A stretch of DNA of 64,000 nt from Borrelia puertoricensis (GCF_023035875.1 NZ_CP075391.1:1-64000), one strand, 5' to 3'; shown: positions 55,751-64,000, counted from the first letter of the stretch. Notes: generated from the letters alone by a model not told the origin. Program-made: numbers and translations.

Positions 55751-57826
55751 TTATATTGCACAAAGAATACATTCATCTACTGAAAGATTTTTATTACGCG
55801 TATAATATAAGCTCTTAAGTCCCTTATTTTTAGCATAAATGTAAAGTTTTACAAGTTCCCTGGTACTAGTCTCATTTGTAACATAAAGCAAGGTACTAAT
55901 TCCCTGATCAACATGCCGCTGAGCCTCACTTATTAGATCAATCAATTTTTTCATATCCATGTAATATGCTGATTTAAAAAACAAAGCATTTTCCCTACTA
56001 AGATATGGCATTGGATAATACGTTGTAGAATTACCATAAACCCTAGCTTCAACAGGTTCAACAATAGGCATAAGAGATGTTGTTGCATTTTGAACATAAG
56101 ATATACTCTGAGTTGGTGCAACGGCTAACCTATAAGAATGATAAAGCCCATGCCTCTGGACATCACTCTTAAGGCTCTCCCAATCACTCTTTAGAGGAAT
56201 CTTAAGTCCACTAAATATCTCTTTTATAACTTCTGTTTTGGGAGTGAAATCTTCACTCAAATACATATCAAAATAATTGCCATTATAATATTCACTCTTA
56301 TTGAAATCTTTAAAAGCACAACCTCTCTCTCTTGCAATATTCATACTACTCTTAAGGGAATAAAAATTTAATAACATAAAAAAGATGCGAACAAAATCCA
56401 AAGCCTCAGCACTCTCATAAGAGATTCTATTTTTAATCAAAAACCCATGTAAATTCATAACTCCAAGACCAACGGCATGATAATCATTATTTGCCTTCCT
56501 TATGCTTGGGGCATTTTTAATATCAGCCTTATCAACAACTGATGTCAATGCCCTCATGGCAATATCAACGGTATGCTCAAAATCACTATTAATTACATTA
56601 ACTATATTAAGTGAACCTAAGATACAACTGATATCATATCCAATCAAATCCTCTTCACCATAATCACCAATAACTGATGGGGTTTGAATCTGAAAAATCT
56701 CTGTACAAAGATTAGACATCTTAATTTTTCCAAGACCTTTTAGCGGATTATTTAAATTACATGCTGTTTGGTACACTATATAAGGATATCCAGATTCAAA
56801 TTGCAGCCTAGCAATACGAATCAAAATGTCTCTAGCAGAAATTTCTTTTTTCAAAATACGAGGATTACTTGCAAACAAGTCATATTCTAAATCAAAATCA
56901 ATCTCATTCATAAAACGCCCAGTTGCTTTATAAAGCGAATATGGTGCGAAAGCATAATAATTTTTACCTTGTTTTGCAATCTCAAAAAATTTATCTGGAA
57001 TTACTACTCCTAATGATAATGTTTGAACACGACTCTTCTCATCAGCATTGATCTTCTTAGTATCTAAGAAATCTTCTATATCATAATGAAAGATATTTAA
57101 GTATACAGCACCAGCACCTTTTCGCTGTCCCATCTGATCTGCATAATTAAATCCATCTTCTAAAAGCTTCATAACGGGAATAATCCCTTTTGCAATATTA
57201 GGAATACCCCGTATCTCCTCACCCCTAGCCCTAATATTTGAAAGATTTAAAGCCACTCCTCCACCAATTTTTGAAAGCTGCATGGCAGAAGAGATATTAA
57301 AAGTAATACTATTAAGAGAGTCTCCCACTTCCAACAAGAAACATGATACAAGCTCACCTCTCACCTTCTTACCAGCATTTAAAAATGTAGGTGTTGCAGG
57401 CTGATAGCGTTGTTTGATCATCTCTAAAGCAAGTTTTAAAGCAAAATCAAAACATCCATCTGCTAAAAAGAGACTAACTGCAATTATTCTATCCTCATAA
57501 GATTCAAGATAAGTAGCACCACCATTCATCTTAAGTGCATAATCTTTATAAAACTTCGAAGCGCTCATATAAGACTTAAACTGAAAATTCTCAAGACTTA
57601 CAAGATTATATATTTCAAGTATCTGCTCTTCAGAATAGTTTTTATAAAAATCTTCATATAAATCATTATCAATTAAATAATGCATTCTCTCATTTGGATT
57701 TTTAAATTTTAAAGACTTAGAATTGACTTCACTTAAAAAAACACTCAAAGCCTCAAGATCTTTTTCTAATCTGTAAAATCCATCCTTTAAAACCATAATC
57801 TCATTATTTAACTCTAAGTGCCTCAT
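55751..57826 (-). CDS. nrdE: Class Ib ribonucleotide reductase, large (alpha) subunit NrdE
   Basis: 691 residues. It reduces ribonucleoside diphosphates to deoxyribonucleotides. Visible active-site residues: redox pair Cys162 (GELVSCFLLE) and Cys401 (ISCILGSLN), the thiyl Cys374 with Asn372 and Glu376 (SNLCTEIFQ), and the C-terminal swinging pair Cys686/Cys689 (DECILCAI) that takes electrons from a NrdH or thioredoxin-like donor. There is no N-terminal ATP-cone, as usual for class Ib. The start overlaps the end of nrdI by 23 bases, with AGAGG upstream inside nrdI, indicating translational coupling. No nrdH is seen in this operon, so the electron donor must be elsewhere. Confidence 0.97.
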   Translation of the reverse strand: MRHLELNNEIMVLKDGFYRLEKDLEALSVFLSEVNSKSLKFKNPNERMHYLIDNDLYEDFYKNYSEEQILEIYNLVSLENFQFKSYMSASKFYKDYALKMNGGATYLESYEDRIIAVSLFLADGCFDFALKLALEMIKQRYQPATPTFLNAGKKVRGELVSCFLLEVGDSLNSITFNISSAMQLSKIGGGVALNLSNIRARGEEIRGIPNIAKGIIPVMKLLEDGFNYADQMGQRKGAGAVYLNIFHYDIEDFLDTKKINADEKSRVQTLSLGVVIPDKFFEIAKQGKNYYAFAPYSLYKATGRFMNEIDFDLEYDLFASNPRILKKEISARDILIRIARLQFESGYPYIVYQTACNLNNPLKGLGKIKMSNLCTEIFQIQTPSVIGDYGEEDLIGYDISCILGSLNIVNVINSDFEHTVDIAMRALTSVVDKADIKNAPSIRKANNDYHAVGLGVMNLHGFLIKNRISYESAEALDFVRIFFMLLNFYSLKSSMNIARERGCAFKDFNKSEYYNGNYFDMYLSEDFTPKTEVIKEIFSGLKIPLKSDWESLKSDVQRHGLYHSYRLAVAPTQSISYVQNATTSLMPIVEPVEARVYGNSTTYYPMPYLSRENALFFKSAYYMDMKKLIDLISEAQRHVDQGISTLLYVTNETSTRELVKLYIYAKNKGLKSLYYTRNKNLSVDECILCAI

Positions 57827-58175
57827 TTTTAATCCTCTTTACAAAATTCTCAACATCATGTGATGTTCCTGAAAGCTCAAATTTTAATATTTCGCAAACA
57901 TTATATTTATTTTTTATTAAATTAACAGCATTGCAAAATGAACCACCCCAATTTCTATTTCCAGAACCAGCAACCCCAACCATAAGCTTGAAATTATGCT
58001 TTAAAAATTTCTCTACCTCAGGTGGAACTTTACCAAAAGCAAATGTATATGTAAGTAACACATAAGGCCTACTTACAATCTCATCACCTGTAACTACATG
58101 AAAAATATCTTCAAGTCCTGTTTTTGCAATAAAACGCGACACATTTCCTGTCTTTGAAGCATAAACTACTAAAAT
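57804..58175 (-). CDS. nrdI: NrdI flavodoxin-like activator of NrdF, probable AUU start
   Basis: 123 residues if started at ATT 58175. NrdI is the FMN protein that supplies oxidant to load the manganese-tyrosyl cofactor of NrdF. Seen: the FMN phosphate loop YASKTGNVSRF at the N-terminus, TYTFAFGKVPPEV, and the conserved GVAGSGNRNWGGSFCNA. The first canonical start (GTG 58142) would delete the FMN loop. Between the thyX stop at 58200-58202 and that GTG, the frame has no ATG, GTG or TTG. AAAGGAG at 58184-58190 sits eight bases before ATT 58175-58173, a perfect spacing. An AUU start is therefore the best reading; a base error for ATG is the alternative. Confidence 0.9.
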   Translation of the reverse strand: MLVVYASKTGNVSRFIAKTGLEDIFHVVTGDEIVSRPYVLLTYTFAFGKVPPEVEKFLKHNFKLMVGVAGSGNRNWGGSFCNAVNLIKNKYNVCEILKFELSGTSHDVENFVKRIKNEALRVK

Positions 58176-58183
58176 ACACTTAA

Positions 58184-58190
58184 CTCCTTT
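58184..58190 (-). promoter_or_regulatory. Ribosome binding site that decides the nrdI start
   Basis: AAAGGAG on the minus strand, placed between the thyX stop codon and the ATT codon of nrdI with an eight-base spacer. Confidence 0.8.
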
Positions 58191-58199
58191 AATTACAAA

Positions 58200-59018
58200 T
58201 CACAAATTAAGTTTTTCTCTTAACCTAGTTAAACTCTTATCTTGTAAATTAAGCTTGGTTAAATCTAATACTCTGCGAATCTCATCTACCTCTTCACTTG
58301 AGAACATAACTCCTCCCAAAATATGTTTTTTAAAGCTATCAGTTGCTAAGGGCACTACTAACTTAACAATATCTAATAGGACATTAGCATAAGCCCTTAT
58401 CTCTTTTTGTGCATGACTTGATGATCTAAGCTTAATAAAATGAAATAAATTATTAAGATCGATTTGCCAGTACCACTCGGTATACAAACTTAAAGGCAGA
58501 GTTATTCTTGCAAGCTCCCTAGATACATCATTATTAATCATATCATTATAAATCTTGTAAGAAGTCTTATAACTCTCATCTAGACCACCTAAAGAGGATA
58601 AAACAATAGATTCATCAACAGACTCATCTGAGCGTCCCTGCTTATTAGTAATACTTTGTTTCTTAACATCTTCCCTGCAAGGAACATAAAACTCTTCTCT
58701 CATCAAACTATAACGGCCTGAGACTTCATTAATTCTTGATGTTCTATGTCTCATCCACTGTCTTGCTACAAAGATTGGCGCTTTAACATGAAAAGTAAAA
58801 ACCACTTGCTCAAGTGGACTTGTATGCTCATTTCTGACTAAATAGTCAATAAGACCAGCATTATCCCTTTTTGCCTTAGAATCTCTATAAGAAACTCTAG
58901 CAGAATTTACTATTCGATCATCACTACCCATATAGTCAACAAGTCTTAAAAAACCTTTATCTAAAACTTTGTATTCCTTATCCAAAATCTCTTCAGCAGC
59001 CTCTACATGATCATGCAT
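58200..59018 (-). CDS. thyX: Flavin-dependent thymidylate synthase ThyX
   Basis: 272 residues. It makes dTMP from dUMP with methylenetetrahydrofolate, FAD and NADPH. The signature RHR-x7-S is complete (RHRTSRINEVSGRYS, residues 90-104). Other family elements: ARVSYRDSK, NEHTSPLEQVVFTFHVKAPIFVARQW, and WYWQIDLNNLFHFIKLR with the late Arg/His cluster. AGGGTGGG stands a few bases before ATG 59018. It heads the operon with nrdIEF, so dTMP synthesis and ribonucleotide reduction are co-expressed. In Lyme borreliae the homologue (BBA76) is on lp54, near that plasmid's PFam54 array, as here. Confidence 0.97.
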   Translation of the reverse strand: MHDHVEAAEEILDKEYKVLDKGFLRLVDYMGSDDRIVNSARVSYRDSKAKRDNAGLIDYLVRNEHTSPLEQVVFTFHVKAPIFVARQWMRHRTSRINEVSGRYSLMREEFYVPCREDVKKQSITNKQGRSDESVDESIVLSSLGGLDESYKTSYKIYNDMINNDVSRELARITLPLSLYTEWYWQIDLNNLFHFIKLRSSSHAQKEIRAYANVLLDIVKLVVPLATDSFKKHILGGVMFSSEEVDEIRRVLDLTKLNLQDKSLTRLREKLNL

Positions 59019-59057
59019 ATACCCACCCTAATTAAAATTTCTATTTTTTTATAAGTT

Positions 59058-59079
59058 GTCACCAGAAATTACGGGTGAC
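59058..59079 (-). promoter_or_regulatory. Dyad in the thyX leader
   Basis: GTCACC-N10-GGTGAC, 40-61 bases before the thyX start and just downstream of a possible promoter. It is GC-rich against its surroundings, so it may be an operator or a leader hairpin for the nucleotide operon. Confidence 0.5.
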
Positions 59080-59084
59080 TAGAT

Positions 59085-59114
59085 TTTATACAAAACTTAA
59101 AAATAACATTACAA
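59085..59114 (-). promoter_or_regulatory. Possible thyX-nrdIEF promoter
   Basis: Minus strand TTGTAA (59109-59114), 18-base spacer, TATAAA (59085-59090). Imperfect but the best candidate. The rest of 59019-59440 is AT-rich with AAATATT direct repeats at 59340-59390 and no gene. Confidence 0.45.
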
Positions 59115-59440
59115 TTACTTTGCAATAATTCATGTTATTCTATAAATATCTTAACTACTAAACAACTCATCTCATTATACAAAATTAACTTCCCCTTAAT
59201 CCCCTTAATAAAAATTAAAACAACAACTAAAACCAAAGTTAGTAAAACAAATGTTAACATAAAACTATCTAATATTAAATAAGCATTTTTTACGATATAA
59301 AGGTACTTAACCACAAATACATCCTATAATAAGCTAAATAATAAATAAATATGCTAAATATTAAATATTAAATATTGAATATTGAATTTAAATGAAAAAT
59401 GAAATTTTAGCTATATACTCCTATGTTTGAGGGGGCAAAA

Positions 59441-60262
59441 TTGCAAAAAACAGTTTTTTTACTACCGTTATTTATAATATCTTGTTTCTTAAGTGATAGC
59501 ATTATAAAAAATATTAAACCTAAGCTTGAGCAAGAAATAATGCATAATGACAAATCAAAAAAACACTTAAGAGAAAATGAGGATGAATATGCAAAATTAA
59601 CAAAAGAAGATGCCACTTTTGAAATACTTGAAGGTACTACTGAAAAATGCATGTGTCCAATCTGCTGGTTGTGGTGTGGATGCCGTCCACGAAAATGTCA
59701 AATCACTTGGATGAAAATTAAAGCCAAAGAAATCATCGGGAATAATCAAAAAGCACTGGAAGCTTTAAAAGGTAGACTTAAATATTCATACTCAGTATCA
59801 CCTATCAAATATAATGATCAGTACAGTACCTACGTCATGCCTTTAATATTATTTGAAAGCATGGACGAGAACATTGAAGTAACCTCATTTAAGTTAATAA
59901 ATCACACCAACCTAGACTTCAACAACAAAAACGTTTTGGGTGGAATTATTCAAGGTATACCTAAGGTAGAGAAATCATCTGAAGAGGGATACAAAAACGT
60001 ATATCCTTATGGAATATTAAATGCAACAAATCCAACTGGTGGGGATGAGTTAATATCTGCTTTTGCTGCTCTTTACCAAAATGGAAAATGGAACCTTATG
60101 GAAGGAGAGATAAAAGTTAAAGACACAAAAACAAACAACGAGACAACCTACAAAATACTCTTAAGTGGTAAATTATTTAATGAATTTCTAAAATCAGTTG
60201 TATCTAAACATCAAGGTACCACAACTGCAAATACCAAATTTAGAGTTCCAATTAACAATTAG
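59441..60262 (+). CDS. Lipoprotein with a six-cysteine cluster, unknown family
   Basis: 273 residues from TTG 59441, with GAGGGGGC immediately upstream; ATG 59423 lies before that site. Signal ends LFIISC (Cys15). After a charged linker comes CMCPICWLWCGCRPRKC (Cys70, 72, 75, 79, 81, 86), very unusual for a Borrelia surface protein and suggestive of metal binding or dense disulphides. The rest is a beta-rich domain shared with the next gene: ITWMKIKAKEIIG, YSYSVSPIKYNDQYSTYVMPLILFES, GGDELISAFAALYQNGKWNLMEGEIKVKDT, KLFNEFLKSVVSKH, ending FRVPINN. Function unknown. Confidence 0.82.
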   Translation: MQKTVFLLPLFIISCFLSDSIIKNIKPKLEQEIMHNDKSKKHLRENEDEYAKLTKEDATFEILEGTTEKCMCPICWLWCGCRPRKCQITWMKIKAKEIIGNNQKALEALKGRLKYSYSVSPIKYNDQYSTYVMPLILFESMDENIEVTSFKLINHTNLDFNNKNVLGGIIQGIPKVEKSSEEGYKNVYPYGILNATNPTGGDELISAFAALYQNGKWNLMEGEIKVKDTKTNNETTYKILLSGKLFNEFLKSVVSKHQGTTTANTKFRVPINN

Positions 60263-60290
60263 ATTAAAAAAATAAAGGTTAATTAAATTA

Positions 60291-60330
60291 AAGAGACATT
60301 ACTTAAAGATAACTTTAAGTAATGTCTCTT
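60291..60330. terminator. 18-bp perfect hairpin terminator
   Basis: AAGAGACATTACTTAAAG / CTTTAAGTAATGTCTCTT with an ATAA loop, followed by TAATAT. It follows the six-Cys lipoprotein gene. Confidence 0.85.
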
Positions 60331-60511
60331 TAATATCCCTGTAATAACTTTTAATGACCTTTAAGCATTTTTTAATACCTTTTTAGAAATTAATTTAATT
60401 AAAAAAAGTTAAATAAATTTGTTTTATGAATCAAAATAATTTATTATATAAGTCGATAAAATAAAAAACATATTTAAAATAATGTACTCTAAAAAATAAA
60501 AGGGGGTAAAT

Positions 60512-61315
60512 ATGAAGAGAATAATTATTTTCTTACCAATCTTCATAACATGTCATGTATCGCAAGATCAATATGACAAACCAAATTTTAAATACGCCAT
60601 TAAATCGGGCTCTACACGCTCTATCAGGTCAAACACTGACACAGAAGAAGTATATGAGTACCAAAGAGAACCACTTCAAATATCTGAAGGGCTCTTAGAT
60701 GTATGTCTCTCTGGTCATATAATAACACCTACTAATCACACCTGCCATCTCACTTGGATGAAAAGCAATGTACAAGATATAATTGGACCAGACGGGAAAC
60801 CATCACCTGTATTTCAAGGTAAATTTAAATACTCATATGCAGTAGCTCCTATTAAGAATAATGAAAACTACAGTAAGTACGTAATGCCTTTAATACTATT
60901 TGAAAGCTTAGTTGACTATGTTAAAATAGTGTCATTTAAACTCACAAACCACAAAGAACTAAATCTAGATTTTCGCAATGGACATCAGCAAGCCACAAGA
61001 GATAAAATAGCTAATGAACTTGAGGTCTCAACTAAAAAATTAGGATATAAAGGTATAAGTATTTATGGAGAACTATATGCATACTTTCCAAATGGAGGCG
61101 ATGGTCTTATAACTGCTTTTTCAAAGCTCTACCAAAATGGTGATTGGTACTTCATGTCAGGTGAGATAACTATTGAAGACACATTAAGTAGAGAAACAAC
61201 CACCCACACAATCTTGCTAGATGCTCAATTATTCAATGAATTCCTAAAAATAGTTATAGCAAAGCATCCAGAAACCAAAACTGCAAATAACAGATTCAGA
61301 GTGCCTGTCAGTTAG
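60512..61315 (+). CDS. Lipoprotein paralogous to the six-Cys protein
   Basis: 267 residues; AGGGGGTAAAT before ATG 60512. Signal MKRIIIFLPIFITC (Cys14), short and with a T-C lipobox. The Cys cluster is reduced to two: CLSGHIITPTNHTC. Shared domain: LTWMKSNVQDIIGPDG, YSYAVAPIKNNENYSKYVMPLILFES, GGDGLITAFSKLYQNGDWYFMSGEITIEDT, QLFNEFLKIVIAKHPETKTANNRFRVPVS. The pair thus differs mainly in the N-terminal Cys segment, which is probably where specificity lies. 61316-61590 shows no gene. Confidence 0.82.
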   Translation: MKRIIIFLPIFITCHVSQDQYDKPNFKYAIKSGSTRSIRSNTDTEEVYEYQREPLQISEGLLDVCLSGHIITPTNHTCHLTWMKSNVQDIIGPDGKPSPVFQGKFKYSYAVAPIKNNENYSKYVMPLILFESLVDYVKIVSFKLTNHKELNLDFRNGHQQATRDKIANELEVSTKKLGYKGISIYGELYAYFPNGGDGLITAFSKLYQNGDWYFMSGEITIEDTLSRETTTHTILLDAQLFNEFLKIVIAKHPETKTANNRFRVPVS

Positions 61316-61590
61316 CGGTACTCATCCACAATAATTAATATTTAAGTCTAATTAATTTTAATTTTTATTAATCATGGTAAGCACAAAAATTAAAAATTAC
61401 TTGTGTTTAAAATTATTTAAATAATATTATTTACATGTGTTAATTATGACTTAATAACTATGTGTATTTACTAAAAGAGTAGGCTTAAGCACTTAGATAA
61501 AAAATTAATGTAAAAATACTTAAAGATAATAATTAAGGGAAATAATAAATACTAATAAGTTATAAAAATTTAATTTGAAAAGATGTATAA

Positions 61591-62166
61591 ATGAAAAAGA
61601 TGATTATATTATTAACCCTACTTATAAACTGTTAAAGTATACCAAGCTAATAAACCATCCATTGCAGAAGACAACAACACGGATGAGTATGAGACCAATC
61701 TAGACCATGATTACAAAGAATTTATTCATCCCAAAAGAGCACATATCTACAACATATACCGAGCATTCAAGATATTTGAAGACTACCCTAACTAATATTT
61801 GTCTAAACACCTCACATGACATCAAAATGTAGAGTACGAGTCTGCGGTTTTAGTTGGATAAAAATAAAAGCAAACATGTCGTAGGCACAGATAAAAACAT
61901 AATACCAGAATTAAAGAATAAAATTAAATACTCACATGCAGTAGCACCTATGGTGATAGATTAATATCCATTTTTGAAAATCTTTTTAAAAATTCAACGA
62001 TGATAAAATTTGCAAGCAGAAATTACTATTAAAAACAAAACAAACAATCAAGAACAAACCTAACAAATACTTATAAATAGTAAAATATTTAATGAATTTA
62101 TAAAAATAATTTTATAAAGACACAAAAGTATAAGAAATGTAAAGCCCAAATTCAAAGTTCTTAGTG
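61591..62166 (+). pseudogene. Decayed third copy of the lipoprotein pair
   Basis: It starts ATGAAAAAG with a signal MKKMIILLTLLINC, then an immediate TAA. A shifted frame reads KVYQANKPSIAEDNNTDEYE and further. Downstream scraps CRVRVCGFSWIKIKAN and KYSHAVAPM match ITWMKIKA and KYSYAVAPI. After an internal deletion, LQAEITIKNKTNNQEQT and KIFNEFIKII match the end domain. Many stops; clearly dead. Confidence 0.8.
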
Positions 62167-62210
62167 AAGATAAATAATAAAACTTTAAGTAGTAATACTA
62201 CTTAAGAAAT

Positions 62211-62242
62211 ATTACTGAAGATAAAATTTTATCTTCAGTAAT
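62211..62242. terminator. 32-base palindrome between convergent genes
   Basis: ATTACTGAAGATAAAA / TTTTATCTTCAGTAAT, a perfect 16-bp arm palindrome. It lies between the dead plus-strand copy and the minus-strand gene, so it may serve both directions. Confidence 0.8.
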
Positions 62243-62336
62243 GAAATAATGAAATTTATAGATTTCAAGATTTATTTTAAAGAGAAAGAGTACAAATAAA
62301 ACTCAAGTTACAATGCAACAATTTAATTAAACAAAT

Positions 62337-62927
62337 CTAATATTCATGCAAAACATCATATATTTGCCTTTTTAATGATGTAAACACTTTTGAACAATTA
62401 GCCATCTTAAGTGATAGATATGCACCTCTGTAACCATTATCACCACCACAAAAAACTTTCAAAATTTTTAAATATTCCCTCTGCTTAGTAGCAAGTTGAA
62501 CTTCAAAACCATCCCTTTTAGGATGTCCATCTGCAAGCTCATATATAGCATCCAGTATGTCATCTCGTACTCTTAATGTTACAACTATATCAGCAACTGC
62601 CTCTTTAATCTTAGCAGAACTTAGAACAACTAAAAACTCATAAAATTCATCATCACTGTAAGTACGTACATTTGGAATACCTTCTGCAATTGTAGGATCT
62701 GTTAATGCACTTCTTAAAAATCTAACTGCTATTTTTTCTTCCCCTGAGAGATTAAAACCTGTCATTAAGTTTTCTAATGAAGGATGATCAAAGGCAAGAC
62801 CAATGTCAAGCTCACTGCTGGCAATATCATCAAAATTGTAACCTAGCCCCAAATTATTGACATATTCTTCATCCTCACAGCAACAAAATAAAACCATCAA
62901 TAAAATTAAAATGTTGAAAGCTTTCAT
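62337..62927 (-). CDS. Single-domain BTA121-like surface lipoprotein
   Basis: 196 residues; AGGGAGAT before ATG 62927; signal MKAFNILILLMVLFC then a CCC run (anchor among Cys15-17), followed by EDEEY. One helical module: FNLSGEEKIAVRFLRSALTDP, VRTYSDDEFYEFLVVL, KIKEAVADIVVTLRVRDDILDAIYELADGHPKRDG, QLATKQREYLKILKVFCGGDN. The module order matches each half of the protein at 9112-10095, so the two-domain protein probably arose by internal duplication of a unit like this. Confidence 0.75.
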   Translation of the reverse strand: MKAFNILILLMVLFCCCEDEEYVNNLGLGYNFDDIASSELDIGLAFDHPSLENLMTGFNLSGEEKIAVRFLRSALTDPTIAEGIPNVRTYSDDEFYEFLVVLSSAKIKEAVADIVVTLRVRDDILDAIYELADGHPKRDGFEVQLATKQREYLKILKVFCGGDNGYRGAYLSLKMANCSKVFTSLKRQIYDVLHEY

Positions 62928-63131
62928 ATTTCAATATCTCCCTTCTATATGAAAACATATCTCATTAATGATTGATTAAAAATTAAAATAATACTTTATT
63001 TTTAAAATCAAATAAAATAAATGTCTAATTTATAAAATAAAGAGACACCTACATGATATCAAAAATCCAGATGAGACTTGGAATAAAGATCGAAATAAAT
63101 ATTTAAAAATCAAATTTTAAATATTTTAAAT

Positions 63132-63749
63132 TTATACAACACCTGAGGTATTACCAGTTGCAAGAGTGGGAGCTCCACTGGCATTAACATAAGTTATGCT
63201 ACCAACCCCATGTGTATGACTTTCAAACAATTTACCATTAATATACACATTGCCTTTAAACTCAATACTAGTAGCCTCAATAACTAAAGAGTTAAGAGAA
63301 ATCCTAGTATGTTCACCATCATATATCACATTTTTAGAATTAAAAGAAGCATCCTCACATAACACATCCAATTTTTTTGCACTGATGCTCAATTTCTCTA
63401 CATCAATACCTGCATACTCAAGACTTACTGCATTTAAGATATAAAAATAATGTTTATCGAAATAATTATTATCTCTCTCATTAAAGATATTTATGCCACT
63501 TTGAAGCAAGATTACCCTATCATCTTCCCTAAGTTCAAGTTTTAAATTTGAGATATTGCGACTCTTAATCCTTAAGTCCTCATATTCTTCAATTACAACA
63601 ATTCCTTCCTGGGAATTAAAATCAAATTCCTTAATAATTCCAATGCGACAAATAAATACATTATCACGTAAATATTTCTTAGCAGCCTCAAGTGCCAAAT
63701 CATTACTTAAACTTCCTAGTCTTCTAGAAATTTCATAAGTTTTGTTCAT
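63132..63749 (-). CDS. Prophage structural protein, DUF777 family
   Basis: 205 residues; AGGTAGGATAAATTT before ATG 63749. It opens like the DUF777 proteins of cp32 and lp54 (MNKTYEISRRLGSLSNDLALEAAKKYLRDNVFICRIGIIKEFDF), with YFDKHYFYILNAVSLE in the middle. The C-terminus (VYINGKLFESHTHGVG...ASGAPTLATGNTSG) has the HTH-G motif and Gly/Thr-rich end seen in phage baseplate spike proteins. Likely part of the tail baseplate of the cp32-like prophage module. No lipobox, unlike its neighbours. It starts 13 bases after the preceding gene stops. Confidence 0.8.
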   Translation of the reverse strand: MNKTYEISRRLGSLSNDLALEAAKKYLRDNVFICRIGIIKEFDFNSQEGIVVIEEYEDLRIKSRNISNLKLELREDDRVILLQSGINIFNERDNNYFDKHYFYILNAVSLEYAGIDVEKLSISAKKLDVLCEDASFNSKNVIYDGEHTRISLNSLVIEATSIEFKGNVYINGKLFESHTHGVGSITYVNASGAPTLATGNTSGVV

Positions 63750-63762
63750 AAATTTATCCTAC

Positions 63763-64000
63763 CTATAAAATATTAGATTCATCATAAAGCTTCAATTTTA
63801 ATGTGCAATCACCCACATTGCTTAAATGAGCACTAGTCTCTTGAACAAAAGCCCTAACAACGCTCCCATATCTATCTATAAATTCAACCCCATCTCCAAC
63901 TTTAATCTTATCTGTAAAGAGAAGTTTAGTATTCCAAAAATTAATGGCAGATTGGCCTACAAATCTCACTTCCCTTTGAGGAATGAATAAAAGTGCAAAA
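63763..64000 (-). CDS. Prophage protein, DUF693-like, partial at window edge
   Basis: Only the last 78 codons are inside the window; the frame stays open to base 64000 (FALLFIPQREVRFVGQSAIN, then FWNTKLLFTDKIKVGDGVEF and onward), so the start lies outside. The order DUF693 then DUF777 is that of the cp32 and lp54 structural genes, which is the main reason for the name. The KIKVGDGVEFIDRYGSVVRAF stretch is beta-rich, like a tail or baseplate component. Confidence 0.6.
   Translation of the reverse strand, partial: FALLFIPQREVRFVGQSAINFWNTKLLFTDKIKVGDGVEFIDRYGSVVRAFVQETSAHLSNVGDCTLKLKLYDESNIL

Noticed and set aside
58142..58142. GTG 58142 as the nrdI start
   Set aside because: It would remove the conserved FMN-binding loop and has no ribosome site at proper distance.
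1..64000. Chromosome end rather than plasmid
   Set aside because: A phosphohexomutase near a telomere recalls the Borrelia chromosome, but thyX-nrdIEF, PFam54-like, FbpC-like and prophage genes all point to the relapsing-fever megaplasmid.
1..64000. tRNA, rRNA, transposase or IS elements
   Set aside because: None found; the repeats seen are tandem duplications and in-frame coding repeats, and no transposase-like protein is encoded.

Overview
The window looks like the end of a linear plasmid from a relapsing-fever-group Borrelia, most likely the megaplasmid. The base composition is very AT-rich and dozens of genes encode short signal peptides ending in a spirochaetal lipobox Cys. The first 22 bases carry a Borrelia hairpin-telomere motif, so the window probably starts at, or within a few bases of, the covalently closed left end. 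A plasmid-borne thyX-nrdI-nrdE-nrdF operon, a BBK32/FbpC-type fibronectin- and complement-binding lipoprotein, a P13-family porin, a PFam54 (CspA/BBA64-BBA73-like) lipoprotein array and cp32/lp54-type prophage structural genes (DUF777, DUF693) all fit that replicon. I cannot name the species.

Layout. 1-3.5 kb: telomere, a broken lipoprotein gene, a P13-family porin, a PPPPDV-repeat lipoprotein and a membrane protein with a possible winged-helix tail. 4.0-5.8 kb: alpha-D-phosphohexomutase. 5.9-7.7 kb: fbpC-like gene and a small Mlp-like lipoprotein. 7.7-10.9 kb: one intact and two decayed genes of mostly BTA121-like repeat lipoproteins. 11.3-12.1 kb: an orphan lipoprotein. 12.6-30.1 kb (plus strand): family A, 15 intact PFam54-like lipoproteins. 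Nearly all start at TTG or GTG behind AAGGAGAAT, and ten or more share one promoter. 30.7-54.4 kb (mostly minus strand): family B, 20 genes plus two fragments; with the 1.8-2.8 kb gene this makes 21 intact members. Family B proteins share a helical C-terminal domain marked by a (V/I)YA(S/A/G)L-x-(Y/H)-(D/E/N) block. Their N-termini vary: collagen-like Gly-X-Y tracts, AQVAGEQ decapeptides, charged linkers, or no export signal at all. 54.7-59.0 kb: thyX-nrdIEF. 59.4-62.2 kb: two paralogous lipoproteins and a decayed third copy. 62.3-62.9 kb: a single-domain BTA121-like lipoprotein. 63.1-64.0 kb: DUF777 and partial DUF693 prophage genes entering from the right.

How it works together. Most of the window is a surface-antigen factory made by tandem duplication. 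Every stage is visible: near-identical copies, mosaics, a 1.37-kb tandem duplication with readable breakpoints, in-frame expandable N-terminal repeats, and decayed remnants. The nucleotide-metabolism operon (flavin-dependent thymidylate synthase plus class Ib ribonucleotide reductase) is the main housekeeping island, and its nrdI appears to start at a rare AUU codon. Families A and B share the same short aromatic/hydrophobic core pattern, so B may be a strongly diverged branch of the PFam54 fold. That is an inference to be tested by structure comparison.
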